Source: CAVTWH01 sp963850915 (GTDB lineage Bacteria > Actinomycetota > Actinomycetes > Mycobacteriales > Micromonosporaceae). From it: a stretch of 64,000 bases of DNA. The stretch is taken from NCBI GenBank assembly GCA_963850915.1, contig CAWKND010000001.1:1-64000 (forward strand), read 5' to 3'. Within the stretch, counting starts at the first letter, position 1. Each line of letters opens with the position of its first letter. Shown here piece by piece: positions 18,848 through 27,262 of the stretch. Position numbers and translations under genes: made by a program. Below the pieces are notes generated by a model. The model was not told the origin of the DNA. It was given only the letters and a program-made list of their open reading frames with translations, and ran no database searches.

Positions 18848-19357
18848 TCAGACCACTATGGAGGGGGTCACCACCGTCTTGCCAGCTCCGTCCCCGGATT
18901 CCGGGCCGGTACGCACCACCAGCTGTGCCATTCCGCGGGGTACCGGCTCCACCACGAAGCGCCCGTCCGCATCAGCCTGCGCGTTGAGCGTGCCGCCGAG
19001 CGTGCGTACCTCCACCTCGTGCGCTGCCGGTGGAGCGAGCCAGCCGTCGAAGCGGACGCCACCGAGCGTCGGGCTCAGACTGATCATGATGGTGAGCGAC
19101 TCGCTGTCGAAGGTGATGGTGCGACTCAACTCCTCGCCCCGTACCCCGGCCAACTCCCGGTCGCTGCCGGTCAGCCCGAGCCGCCCCACCTCCAGCTCCA
19201 GCGTGGTCTCCAGCTCCAGCGCGAACTGCACCCGCTGCACCAGGTCAGCGGGGGGCGCCTCGACCGACTCGTAGAGCCCGCGTACCTCGGCCAGCAGCGC
19301 GAAATCCGTGTCGTCCAACGGTTGCGCCGCCTCTCCCGCGCCGCCCGGCCGGCTCAC
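18848..19357 (-). CDS. 169-aa conserved protein between sigma factor and CHAT
   Basis: The GTG at 19357 overlaps the sigma factor's TGA (GTGA), showing tight translational coupling. The protein has an acidic helical N-terminal half (LDDTDFALLAEVRGLYESVE) and a C-terminal beta-rich half resembling a carboxypeptidase-regulatory-like/Ig-type sandwich (GVRFDGWLAPPAAHEVEV, DADGRFVVEPVPRGMAQLVV). There is no membrane segment or cysteine pattern, so it is not a classical ZAS or transmembrane anti-sigma factor. Its position directly after the sigma gene makes a soluble regulator or partner of that sigma plausible, but this is inference from context only. Confidence 0.75.
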   Translation of the reverse strand: MSRPGGAGEAAQPLDDTDFALLAEVRGLYESVEAPPADLVQRVQFALELETTLELEVGRLGLTGSDRELAGVRGEELSRTITFDSESLTIMISLSPTLGGVRFDGWLAPPAAHEVEVRTLGGTLNAQADADGRFVVEPVPRGMAQLVVRTGPESGDGAGKTVVTPSIVV

Positions 19358-20058
19358 GGCCAGCTCCAGGCGGACTGGCCGGAGAGGTTCTCCCGCAGCT
19401 TGGCCAGGCACCGGCCGCGGGTCGGCCCGATGCTGCCCCGGGGCATGCCCAGCGCGCTGGCCACCGCGTCGTAGTCGGGCCGGTGGACGAACGCGACCAG
19501 CCGCAGCAGCTCCCGGCAGCGGGCCGGCAACTGCTCCATGGCCAGCCACAGTGCCCGGCTGCGCTCGGCCTTCACGAGTACGTCGTCGGCATCGGGTACG
19601 GCCACGTCCGGCTGGTCCAGCGTGGTGTCGAGTACCGGCCGCTCGCGCTGGGCCAGGGTGGCCGCCCGGACAGCCTCCCGCCGGGCCACCGTCACCAGCC
19701 ACCCGGTGAGGGCGTACGGATCCCGGATGTGCTCCAGCTCGCGCAGCAGGTGCAGCCAGGTGGTCTGCACGATGTCCTCGCACGCCGTGGCGTCCAGCCC
19801 GGTCAACCGGGCCACCTGCCACAGCAGCGGAGTCAGCTCGGCGACGATCGCGTTCAGCGCCTCCCGGTCGCCGCCGCGCGCGTCGATGAGCCGGGCCGCC
19901 AGCCGGGCCGGCCGGCCCGCCCGGGGATCAGCGCCCTCGCGGGGATCAGCGCCGCCGGGAGGATTGGAGCCGCCGGGAGGATTGGAGCCGCCGGGAGGAT
20001 CAGCGCCGTCGCGGGGATCGGAGCCGGCCTGCGCCGCGCGGGCCGAGTTGGGTGCCAC
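19354..20058 (-). CDS. ECF-type RNA polymerase sigma factor
   Basis: A 234-aa sigma-70 family factor. Region 2 is visible as DREALNAIVAELTPLLWQVA and ACEDIVQTTWLHLLRE followed by DPYALTGWLVTVARREAVRA. Region 4 is LPARCRELLRLVAFVHRPDY with the HTH DAVASALGMPRGSIGPTRGR. About 50 N-terminal residues before region 2 are a Pro/Gly/Asp repeat encoded by 18-bp DNA units and are unlike ordinary ECFs. The GTG at 20058 lies one base after the subtilase stop, and the 169-aa gene overlaps its end, so all are in one operon. It probably directs expression of this same operon, by analogy with other ECFs; no promoter sequence could be confirmed. Confidence 0.88.
   Translation of the reverse strand: MAPNSARAAQAGSDPRDGADPPGGSNPPGGSNPPGGADPREGADPRAGRPARLAARLIDARGGDREALNAIVAELTPLLWQVARLTGLDATACEDIVQTTWLHLLRELEHIRDPYALTGWLVTVARREAVRAATLAQRERPVLDTTLDQPDVAVPDADDVLVKAERSRALWLAMEQLPARCRELLRLVAFVHRPDYDAVASALGMPRGSIGPTRGRCLAKLRENLSGQSAWSWP
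19926..20025. repeat. 18-bp tandem repeat in the sigma-factor N-terminus
   Basis: About five and a half units of 18 bp starting GATCAGCGCC or GATTGGAGCC encode (S/A)(N/D)PPGG-type hexapeptides. In-frame length variation expected. Confidence 0.85.
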
Positions 20059-20059
20059 C

Positions 20060-21772
20060 TCAGCCGCCCAGCGCCTGGCTGGCCGCCTGCTTGGCGCGGT
20101 TCAGTGCCGCCTCGGCACCGGGGTTGTCCAGGCCGAGGGCCGGGTCGGTACCGGCCTGGCGGTACAGGGCGGCGGCCACGTGCGCGGCGACGGCCGGGGC
20201 GGCGAACGAGGTACCGCTCCACACGGCGAAGCCACTGGCGAAGTCGTCCAGATCCAACCCCTGCCGGGTACCGCCGGCCACGCTGAAGTCCGGCTGGCGG
20301 CTACCGGCCGAGGTGACCGGGAAGGTACTCACCATGGCCGCCCCGGTGGCGAAGCAGTTCACCCAGGGACCGTCGTTGCTGAACAGCGCGATACTCGCGT
20401 TCGGGTTCAGCGCACCGACGCTGAGCAGCGGCGCACCCGTCCCACCCGCGTACCGGGGCGCGAACGCCGCCGGGTAGAACGGCCGCCGGGTGGCGAAGTT
20501 ACCGGCCGCCGCGACCACCACCACGCCGAGCGCGGTCAGCTGGTCGAGTACCGACATCAGGTGCGGGCTGAGCGTGTCGCCGTCCTCGTGGAAGTAGCCG
20601 AGCGACAGCGACAGTACGTCCACCGGCTCGGCCGACAGGTCGCCGTCCGCCCGCCGGTATGCGTCCGCGAGTACCGACTCCAGCGCGCACATCAGGTCGC
20701 TCTCGTAGGCCACGCCGTCGCTGTGCATGATGCGCACCATGCTCACCTGGGCCATCGGCGCGATCTGCCGGACCACGCCGGCGATGAAGGTACCGTGCCC
20801 GTAGTGCGAGGCGAGCGCGCCGATCAGCGGCTCCTCGGTGACCGGACCGTCCTCCGAGCCGGCGATCACCGGGCCGCCCGCAGGCGAGCCGGTCGAGTTG
20901 GCGACCACGGCCGCCTGGGCCGACGCGCGTACCCGCAGGAAGCCGTCGGCGAACCACGGGTGCGTACCGGTGCCGCTGTCCAGTACCACCACCACGGGCG
21001 GGCGTGGACCGCCGGGCGGGAAGCCGAACGTGGGTACCGGCATCGCGATGTCCACCGGCAGCCGGGACACGTACCCGTGATCCCCGGTCGGTACCCCCGG
21101 CTCGTCGCCGCTGCCCTCGGTCGCCCAGTTGGTACCGATCAGCTCGCCCCCGGCGCCGGCCAGTGCTGAGCCGATCATCAGGTGGTCGAGCCCGATCGCG
21201 TCGATGACCGGGGACTCGGCCCGCTGGTCGCCGCGGGCCACCGCCGCGCGCAGGGTCTGCAGCACCACCCAGGCGTCCACTGTGGACGGTGCGGCGCCGC
21301 GCAGCAGCCGGATCGCCACCGGCCGCAGGTGCGGAGCGGTCCCGCCGAACTCCTTGGTGTCAGCCGGCTGGGGAGCGGCCGCGTCGGGCTCACCCGGCCG
21401 GGAGTCGCCGGCGTCGTCGAGGTAGACGCCCGCCTCGGAGAGCAGCTTGTTCAGGTTGTGCAGGGTACCGGCGCGGCGCGCCGACTCGGGCAGCAGCAGC
21501 ACGCCGGCCCGGTAGGCGGTGGGCAGCGGCGCGCGCTGGCCGGCCAGCAGCACCGCGGTGGCCGGCTGGAGGATGCGGGCGTTGTGCCGGTCCAGAACCT
21601 CCTGCGGGAACGGCGGCACCGTCGGCGGGAATGGCGGCACAGTGGGCGGAAATCCGGCACGGTCCGCAGTCCCCCGATCGGACGGGCCCCCCCGACCAGA
21701 CGCGCCCTGATCAGATCCAGGGCCGCCGGACTCGCCTACCTTGCGGACGTACACCCTCATCCCGTCCCCCAT
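20060..21772 (-). CDS. intracellular S8 (subtilisin-family) serine peptidase
   Basis: A 570-aa protein with the complete subtilase triad: Asp in PPVVVVLDSGTGTHPW (about D265), His in SHYGHGTFIAGVV (about H326) and Ser in WSGTSFAAPAVAAHVA (about S521), plus VVVVAAAGNFATRRPFYPA for the oxyanion-hole Asn. No signal peptide or membrane segment, so it should act in the cytoplasm. The N-terminal 250 residues are unusual: a Gly/Ser/Pro linker with a PPTVPPF duplication, then a region of helices and strands that includes NARILQPATAVLLAGQ and is not a standard I9 propeptide. Start is ATG 21772 or 21760. It is the first gene of the operon with sigma, 169-aa protein, CHAT protease and hypothetical. A proteolytic relay with the CHAT protein is an inference. 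Confidence 0.88.
   Translation of the reverse strand: MGDGMRVYVRKVGESGGPGSDQGASGRGGPSDRGTADRAGFPPTVPPFPPTVPPFPQEVLDRHNARILQPATAVLLAGQRAPLPTAYRAGVLLLPESARRAGTLHNLNKLLSEAGVYLDDAGDSRPGEPDAAAPQPADTKEFGGTAPHLRPVAIRLLRGAAPSTVDAWVVLQTLRAAVARGDQRAESPVIDAIGLDHLMIGSALAGAGGELIGTNWATEGSGDEPGVPTGDHGYVSRLPVDIAMPVPTFGFPPGGPRPPVVVVLDSGTGTHPWFADGFLRVRASAQAAVVANSTGSPAGGPVIAGSEDGPVTEEPLIGALASHYGHGTFIAGVVRQIAPMAQVSMVRIMHSDGVAYESDLMCALESVLADAYRRADGDLSAEPVDVLSLSLGYFHEDGDTLSPHLMSVLDQLTALGVVVVAAAGNFATRRPFYPAAFAPRYAGGTGAPLLSVGALNPNASIALFSNDGPWVNCFATGAAMVSTFPVTSAGSRQPDFSVAGGTRQGLDLDDFASGFAVWSGTSFAAPAVAAHVAAALYRQAGTDPALGLDNPGAEAALNRAKQAASQALGG
21606..21647. repeat. 21-bp duplication in the subtilase N-terminus
   Basis: Two adjacent 21-bp units (21606-21626 and 21627-21647), differing at three positions, encode PPTVPPF twice. 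Confidence 0.8.
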
Positions 21773-21982
21773 CTGTGCCGCCACTCCACCAATTGACCGG
21801 GCACCAGCCCCGGCCATCATCGCCCGGTCAATCGTTGGGAAGTGGACAGACAGCGGCACCAGATACGACTTCACGGTAACGACTTGATAACGGGCGGCGC
21901 TACGCCTGCCGGACATCAGGGCGTCACGCGTTGGTGGATGCGGTGTTGCCTCGCCGTCAGCGAGTGCTGGCAGCCTGCCGAA

Positions 21983-23413
21983 GTGACCGCTGGCGAAGTG
22001 ACGGGGGCGTCGCTGCGCGCCGCCCGCCCGGCCCGCACGCACGGCGCCCGTACCCTCGGCTTCGCCGGCTCCCTGCTGCTCGCCGCCGGCGGGCTGGCCA
22101 GTGGGGCCATGCCGCACGGCTACCCCCATCCACACGCGACGGTGGGCCTGATCACCGCGTACCTCGGCCTCGCCCTGCTCGTCGCGGCCTGGTGGCGACT
22201 CGGCCGCTCGCTGAACGCGACCACCCCACACGAACTGCTCGGCACGCTCGCCTACTGGGCCGGGCCACTCGCGCTCGGACCGCCGCTGTTCAGCCGGGAC
22301 GTGTACGCCTACCTGGCGCAGGGTCAGATGGTGCAGGCCGGCCTCGACGTCTACCGGCAGGGCCCGGCCGACCTCGGCGGACCACTCGCCGCCGAGGTAC
22401 CCGCCGTGTGGCAGCACACGCCCACGCCGTACGGGCCGGTGTTCCTGCTGTGCGTGGGGCTGGTCGCCGCGGCGGCCGGTACCCACCTGCTTGCCGGCGT
22501 ACTGGCCCTGCGACTGCTCGCGCTCGGCGCCGTCGCCGCGCTCGCCTGGTGTACCCCGCGGATCGCCGAGCAGTTGGGCGTACCGGCCACCCGGGCACTC
22601 TGGCTCGGAGTGCTGAACCCGTTGGTACTGCTGCATCTGGTGGCCGGCGCGCACAACGACGCGCTGATGCTCGCCCTGCTGGCGGCCGGCGTGTACGCCG
22701 CGCTCACCCACCGGATGGTCGCCGCCACCCTGCTGGTGACCGGGGGCGCGCTGGTCAAGGCGCCGGCCGCGCTCGGTCTGCTGGTGATCGCCGCGCTCTG
22801 GGCCGAGCAGTTCACCGGCCGGCTCCGGCTGCCCCGCGCCGTGGCGGCCACCGGCGCGCTGGCCGGCATCGCGACAGTCGTGGTCACCTGGCTGGCCGGC
22901 ACCGGGTACGGCTGGATCGGCGCGCTGCGTACCCCCGTGTCGGCCGGCAACTGGTCGGTCAGCAGCGTGCTGGGCCGGTTGACCGAGCACGCGCTCACCG
23001 TGCTCGGCAGTGACCTGGCCGGCCTGGCCGTACCGGCGTGCCGCTGGCTCGGCCTCGCCGCAACCGTGGCGACCGGGGTGTACGCCTGGTGGCACCGGGG
23101 CGTGCTGGGGCCGGTGCAGGCGCTCGGTCTGGGGCTCGCCGCGCTCGCCCTCTTCGGGCCCGCGACCCGCCCCTGGTACCTGCTGTGGGGGCTGGTACCG
23201 CTGGCCGCCGCAGCGCCGCCCGGGGCGGTACGCCGGCTGGCCGCCCTGGCGAGCGTGGCGCTGGCCGGTGTGGTGCTGCCCAGCGGGTACCCGCCCGGTC
23301 GGACCGAGGTGGCACTGGCGCTGCTCGGGCTGGCCCTCGGCGTACTCGTGCTGCGTTTCCTGCACCCCGCCGACCCGCGCGTCGGCGCCCGCGCCTGGGC
23401 CAACCCCGGATGA
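21983..23413 (+). CDS. MptB-like polyprenol-phosphate-mannose mannosyltransferase
   Basis: About 476 aa with 11-13 hydrophobic segments. It matches the MptB group of GT-C mannosyltransferases: PLFSRDVYAYLAQGQMVQ carries the Asp of the extracytoplasmic catalytic loop, followed by TPTPYGPVFLL and NPLVLLHLVAGAHNDALML, and a C-terminal ATRPWYLLWGLVPLAA. MptB extends alpha-1,6-mannan cores of lipomannan/lipoarabinomannan in mycobacteria and corynebacteria, so here it probably builds a related mannan at the outer face of the membrane. The start is uncertain; GTG 21983 or GTG 21998 fit best. Its stop overlaps the next GT-C gene (ATGA). It is divergent from the subtilase operon. Confidence 0.8.
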   Translation: MTAGEVTGASLRAARPARTHGARTLGFAGSLLLAAGGLASGAMPHGYPHPHATVGLITAYLGLALLVAAWWRLGRSLNATTPHELLGTLAYWAGPLALGPPLFSRDVYAYLAQGQMVQAGLDVYRQGPADLGGPLAAEVPAVWQHTPTPYGPVFLLCVGLVAAAAGTHLLAGVLALRLLALGAVAALAWCTPRIAEQLGVPATRALWLGVLNPLVLLHLVAGAHNDALMLALLAAGVYAALTHRMVAATLLVTGGALVKAPAALGLLVIAALWAEQFTGRLRLPRAVAATGALAGIATVVVTWLAGTGYGWIGALRTPVSAGNWSVSSVLGRLTEHALTVLGSDLAGLAVPACRWLGLAATVATGVYAWWHRGVLGPVQALGLGLAALALFGPATRPWYLLWGLVPLAAAAPPGAVRRLAALASVALAGVVLPSGYPPGRTEVALALLGLALGVLVLRFLHPADPRVGARAWANPG

Positions 23414-24699
23414 GCCAGCTGCCGCGCTTGAGCCAAATGCCCTGGGCCACAACGGATCGCGCCCGGCGGGTCGCGCTGGTCGCCGCCATCGGTGGAATCG
23501 CGCTGGCACTCGCCCTGTTCGCCCCGGGGCGGCGCGGCTGGTTCGACGTGGGCGTCTACTGGGGTACCGCCAACTGGTGGCGGCACGGCGGCAGCATCTA
23601 CGCCTACCTGCACCCCGGTACCCCCTACGGCTTCACCTACCCGCCGTTCGCGCTGCTCTGCCTGCTGCCGTTGAGCCTCTTCGACTGGCCGGGCGCGGTG
23701 ATCGTGGCGCTGCTGGTGAACCTCGGCTGCCTGGCGCTGCTCATCCGCTGGCTGGTCGAGCCGGTGCGCGAGCGGGCCGGCTGGCACCGCGGGTACACCC
23801 TGGTTGTCGCCGCTTCGCTGCTCGCCGTCTTCGGCCCGGTCCGCGACTCGATCAGCTTCGGCCAGGTGAACCTGGCCCTGGTCGTGCTGGTCTGGGCCGA
23901 TCTGGAGTTGCTGCGCCGGGCCGCGGCGGCCGGCCCGGTTGGTGACTGGCCGCCGGCCGCCGCGTGGGCCGGCGTCGGCATCGGCCTGGCCGGCGCGATC
24001 AAGCTCACCCCACTGCTCTTCATCGGGTACCTGCTGCTGACGCGCGAGTGGCGGGCGGCCAGGTTGGCGCTCGCCACCTTCGTCGCCGCCACGACAGCCG
24101 CGCTGCTGATCGCGCCCCGGGACTCGGTCGACTACTGGGGCCGGGCGCTGTGGCAGACCGGCCGGGTCGGCGACCTGGGCTACGTCTCCAACCAGTCGCT
24201 GCTCGGCGCGCTCACCCGGCTGCACCTGGCGGGTACCCACTGGCTGTGGCCGCTCGTCGTGCTGGCGGTACTGGCAGCGTGGGTGGTACGCGTCCGCCGC
24301 GCCGCCCTCGCCCCGCCCGGCCTCGATCCGGCCGGACCCGGCCAGCCCGATCATCGGGCCGGATTCGCGCTCACCGGGGTGGCCGCGTGCCTGATCAGCC
24401 CGGTGACCTGGGTACATCACCTGGTCTGGAGCCTGCCCGCGCTGCTGCTGCTCCTCGAAACCGGCCTGCGCCGGCCGGAACGGCGTTGGCTGCTCGCCTT
24501 CGTCGCAGTGGCCTACCTGGCCCTCTCCATCGGACTGGTCTGGATCGCCGCGCCCTGGACCGGCCCGATGGCCGCGCTGGGTACCAACGCCGGCGCCTGG
24601 GTGTGCCTGGCGCTACTGCTGGTCCTGCCAGTAGGTGCGTCGGTTGGGGCGCAACCGGCCGGTACGGCGTCAGTCAGCAGGTACGCTGCCAGTCCATGA
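23410..24699 (+). CDS. GT87-type alpha-mannosyltransferase (DUF2029)
   Basis: A 429-aa multi-pass protein of the GT87/DUF2029 family (PimE/MptC-like). Key features: WFDVGVYWGTANWW containing the catalytic-loop Asp near residue 46, PYGFTYPPFALLCL, SFGQVNLALVVLVWADL, and SPVTWVHHLVWSLP near the C-terminus. Members add alpha-1,2-mannose to phosphatidylinositol mannosides or lipomannan using polyprenyl-phosphomannose. The ATG at 23410 overlaps the stop of the MptB-like gene, so the two are coupled and presumably work in the same mannan pathway. A third gene overlaps its end. Acceptor specificity cannot be assigned from sequence. Confidence 0.85.
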   Translation: MSQLPRLSQMPWATTDRARRVALVAAIGGIALALALFAPGRRGWFDVGVYWGTANWWRHGGSIYAYLHPGTPYGFTYPPFALLCLLPLSLFDWPGAVIVALLVNLGCLALLIRWLVEPVRERAGWHRGYTLVVAASLLAVFGPVRDSISFGQVNLALVVLVWADLELLRRAAAAGPVGDWPPAAAWAGVGIGLAGAIKLTPLLFIGYLLLTREWRAARLALATFVAATTAALLIAPRDSVDYWGRALWQTGRVGDLGYVSNQSLLGALTRLHLAGTHWLWPLVVLAVLAAWVVRVRRAALAPPGLDPAGPGQPDHRAGFALTGVAACLISPVTWVHHLVWSLPALLLLLETGLRRPERRWLLAFVAVAYLALSIGLVWIAAPWTGPMAALGTNAGAWVCLALLLVLPVGASVGAQPAGTASVSRYAASP

Positions 24700-25355
24700 A
24701 GATCGTGCTGTACGGCGCCACCGGAATGGTCGGCCAAGCGGTACTGCGTGCCTGCCTCCTCGACCCCGAGGTCAGCACCGTGGTCAGCGTAGGCCGGTCG
24801 GCGATCGGCCGGCAGCACCCGAAGCTGCGTGAAGTGATCACGCCCGAGGTGGCCGACGCGAACCCGGTCGCCGAGGAGTTCGCCGACGCCGATGCCTGCT
24901 TCTTCTGTCTCGGCGTCAGCTCGGCCGGCCTGAGCGAGGAGCGGTACCGGCAGGTCACCTACGACCTCACCCTGTCCGTCGCGCGTACCGCCGCGGCGAC
25001 CCGCCCGGAAATGACCTTCGTCTACATCTCCGGCGCCGGTACCGACAGCGCGGGCAGCTCGATGTGGGCGCGGGTGAAGGGGCGTACCGAGGACGATCTG
25101 CTGGCACTGCCGTTGCGGGCATACATGTTCCGGCCCGGGTTCATCCAGCCGGTACACGGCGAGACCTCGCGTACCCGCCTGTACCGGCTGACCTACGTAG
25201 TGGTCGCGCCGCTGTTCCCGGTACTCCGCCGGCTCTTTCCCAAGCACGTGATGACCTCCGAGGACATCAGCCGGGCGATGCTCGCCGTCGCCCGGCACGG
25301 CGCGGACAAGCGGGTACTGGAGAGCCTCGACATCGTGGCGCTCGCCCGCACCTGA
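24696..25355 (+). CDS. NAD(P)-binding Rossmann protein (epimerase/HTATIP2-like)
   Basis: A 219-aa single-domain protein. The N-terminal KIVLYGATGMVGQAVLRACL is a GxxGxxG dinucleotide motif of atypical short-chain dehydrogenases. CFFCLGVSSAGLSEERY and the FVYISGAGTDS strand and MWARVKGRTEDDLLAL resemble the HTATIP2/NAD-dependent epimerase-like group, in which a canonical YxxxK is not clearly conserved. The ATG at 24696 overlaps the preceding stop (ATGA), so it is in the mannosyltransferase operon, although a role in mannan synthesis is not evident. Function unknown. Confidence 0.82.
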   Translation: MKIVLYGATGMVGQAVLRACLLDPEVSTVVSVGRSAIGRQHPKLREVITPEVADANPVAEEFADADACFFCLGVSSAGLSEERYRQVTYDLTLSVARTAAATRPEMTFVYISGAGTDSAGSSMWARVKGRTEDDLLALPLRAYMFRPGFIQPVHGETSRTRLYRLTYVVVAPLFPVLRRLFPKHVMTSEDISRAMLAVARHGADKRVLESLDIVALART

Positions 25356-25496
25356 GCCCCGCTCCCCACCGGGCCACCGGAGCCGGCCGGGGCCGGCGGA
25401 GCAAAGAGGCGGCGACCCGTCGGGGTCGGAAATCCGGTGTGGCTACGGGGATTTCCGCGATGCCGGTCGGCAGTGCCCGGTGACAGGGTCCGGCGG

Positions 25497-25790
25497 ATGA
25501 ATCCCAAGCTGCCACCCATCGTGGTCATTCGGCACGACATGGCGTCGGCGGCCCGGGGTTCTCGCAACCGTCAGCGCATGGAGCCCAACCGTACCTAGCA
25601 CGAATTCAAGGTCCAGCTCGACGGGGTGGAGCTGACACCGGACCAGTCGGAGCGGATCAACATCGCGGTACGCGCCGCGGTCCTGCACGAGTTGGCGACC
25701 ATCGACTTCGGCTCGATCGCGGTACAGACGATCATCGCGGTACCGGAGGATCCGTTCTTCGGCATCGGCGTCAAAGTCGTCCGCACGTGA
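25497..25790 (+). pseudogene. small conserved gene with an in-frame amber codon
   Basis: One frame runs from ATG 25497 to TGA 25790 (98 codons) and is interrupted only by TAG at 25596-25598. Before it: MNPKLPPIVVIRHD and a basic linker MEPNRT. After it: HEFKVQLDGVELTPDQSERI, then a helix (RAAVLHELATIDFG) and VPEDPFFGIGVKVVRT. Codon use and the continuing frame on both sides show a single gene. The TAG sits where a Tyr codon (TAC/TAT) would be natural in a T-Y-E-F-like strand. I do not recognise the family. A one-base change, error or (less likely) readthrough are the explanations. It lies alone after the mannosyltransferase operon. Confidence 0.65.
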
Positions 25791-25800
25791 GGCTCGCGCC

Positions 25801-25845
25801 GTCCTCTGCAGCCCCGTCCTCCGCAGCCCCGTCCTCCGCGGCCCC
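25801..25845. repeat. 15-bp tandem repeat, intergenic
   Basis: Three 15-bp units (consensus GTCCTCCGCAGCCCC) directly after the amber-interrupted gene and before the dus stop. No function evident. Confidence 0.8.
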
Positions 25846-25934
25846 GCGCTCCGAAACCCAGCCCGGCCCCGCCACCCCGCACCTGCCCTGAGCTGGCGAA
25901 CTAAAGACCGTGTTTAGCTTCCGGTAGCTCCCGA

Positions 25935-27057
25935 TCAGCCGCCGGAGTCGTCGTGCTCGGCGTCCTCGGGTACGGCGGCCGAGTCACGGTCGTCCAGCCA
26001 GCCGTAGGGCAGCACCACCCGGGCCGGGGAGTTGGTACGCCCGCGCGGCTGGCCGAGGTTGGCCAGCGGGTACGGGGCGTCGTGCTGCAGCTTGCCGAGC
26101 AGGTCGTCCAGCTCCAGCAGTGCTGGAGGCCATCGCCATCCCCTGGCGCAGTTCGGAGCCGACCGGGAAGCCTTTGAGGTACCACGCCACGTGCTTGCGG
26201 AAGTCGGTGACCGCTTCGCGCTCGGCGCCCCACCAGTCGACCAGCAGCTCGGCGTGGCGGCGCATCACGCTCGCCACCTCGCCGAGGGTGGGCAGAACCC
26301 GAACCGGCGAGCCGGCGAACGCGGCGGCCAGATCGGCGAAGAGCCACGGCCGGCCGAGGCAGCCCCGGCCCACGACCACGCCGTCACAGCCGGTCTCCCG
26401 CACCATCCGCAGCGCGTCGTCGGCTTCCCAGATGTCCCCGTTGCCGAGTACCGGTACGTCCAGCGCCTGCTTCAGGGTCGCGATGGCTTCCCAGTCGGCC
26501 TGGCCGGAGTACCGCTGGGCGGCGGTACGCGCGTGCAGCGCCACCCACTTCACACCGGCGTCCTGGGCGATCAGTCCGGCCTCGACGTAGGTCAGGTGAT
26601 CGTCGTCGATACCCTTGCGCATCTTCACGGTCACCGGGATGCCGGCCGGCGCGGCGGTATCCACGGCCGCCCGCACGATCGACGCGAACAGCCGGCGCTT
26701 CCACGGGATCGCCGAGCCGCCACCCTTGCTGGTGATCTTCTTGACGCTGCAGCCGAAGTTGAGGTCGATGTGGTCGGCGAGGTTCTCGGCCACGATCCGG
26801 CGTACCGCTTTCGCGGTGATCTCCGGATCTACGCCGTAGAGTTGCATGCTGCGTGGCTGCTCGGCCGGGCCGAACTGGATCAGCCGCTCGGTCTTGGGGT
26901 TGCGTACGGCGAGCGCCACCGTGGTGATCATCTCGCAGACGTAGATGCCGGCACCCTGCTCCCGGCACAGCTGGCGGAACGCGACATTGGTGATCCCCGC
27001 CATCGGTGCGAGTACCACCGGCGGATCCACCACGTACGGGCCCAGCTGCAACGTCAC
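25935..27057 (-). CDS. dus: tRNA-dihydrouridine synthase, with a C-terminal frameshift
   Basis: The enzyme reduces uridine to dihydrouridine in tRNA using FMN. Visible are VVLAPMAGITNVAFRQLC at the N-terminus, HIDLNFGCSVKKITSKGGGS, VTVKMRKGIDDDH, WVALHARTAAQRYSG and the FMN-phosphate motif VLGNGDIWEADDA, CDGVVVGRGCLGRPW. GTG start at 27057. The frame is intact to QGMAMASS (near 26125). There a one-base insertion diverts it; the neighbouring frame carries the normal tail LLELDDLLGKLQHDAPYP ending at 25935. The main barrel is unaffected, and the gene is highly conserved, so a sequencing error or recent mutation is likely. The insertion lies at TCCAGCACTGCTGG. Confidence 0.88.
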
Positions 27058-27149
27058 GCCGTCAAGAATCCCACACCGGCGCCCGTACCCCGGAATCCTT
27101 ATGCCCCACGTCACCGCCCGCGCCGGACCGCCGGGGCGGGCAACCGATG

Positions 27150-27209
27150 GTGATGTTGCACCTATGGTCCCCACGCCCCGTGCCTTAACAGCCACAACAG
27201 CAACATCAC
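27150..27209. promoter_or_regulatory. separated inverted repeat upstream of the 27263 gene
   Basis: GTGATGTTGC (27150-27159) and GCAACATCAC (27200-27209) are perfect 10-bp complements 40 nt apart, between the divergent dus and the 27263 gene. It could be two half-sites or a hairpin; no regulator is suggested nearby. Confidence 0.3.
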
Positions 27210-27262
27210 GTCGGGCCGCCCAGCGCAAGGACGGCAGATCCGGGGTACGGGAGGATGGCGGG

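Noticed and set aside
20060..23509. Very long minus-strand frame extending the subtilase by 580 codons upstream
   Set aside because: The upstream part is antisense to the MptB-like gene and low in normal amino-acid pattern; the subtilase starts at 21772 or 21760.
22351..24420. Minus-strand open frame of nearly 690 codons across the mannosyltransferases
   Set aside because: Antisense shadow of two overlapping membrane-protein genes.
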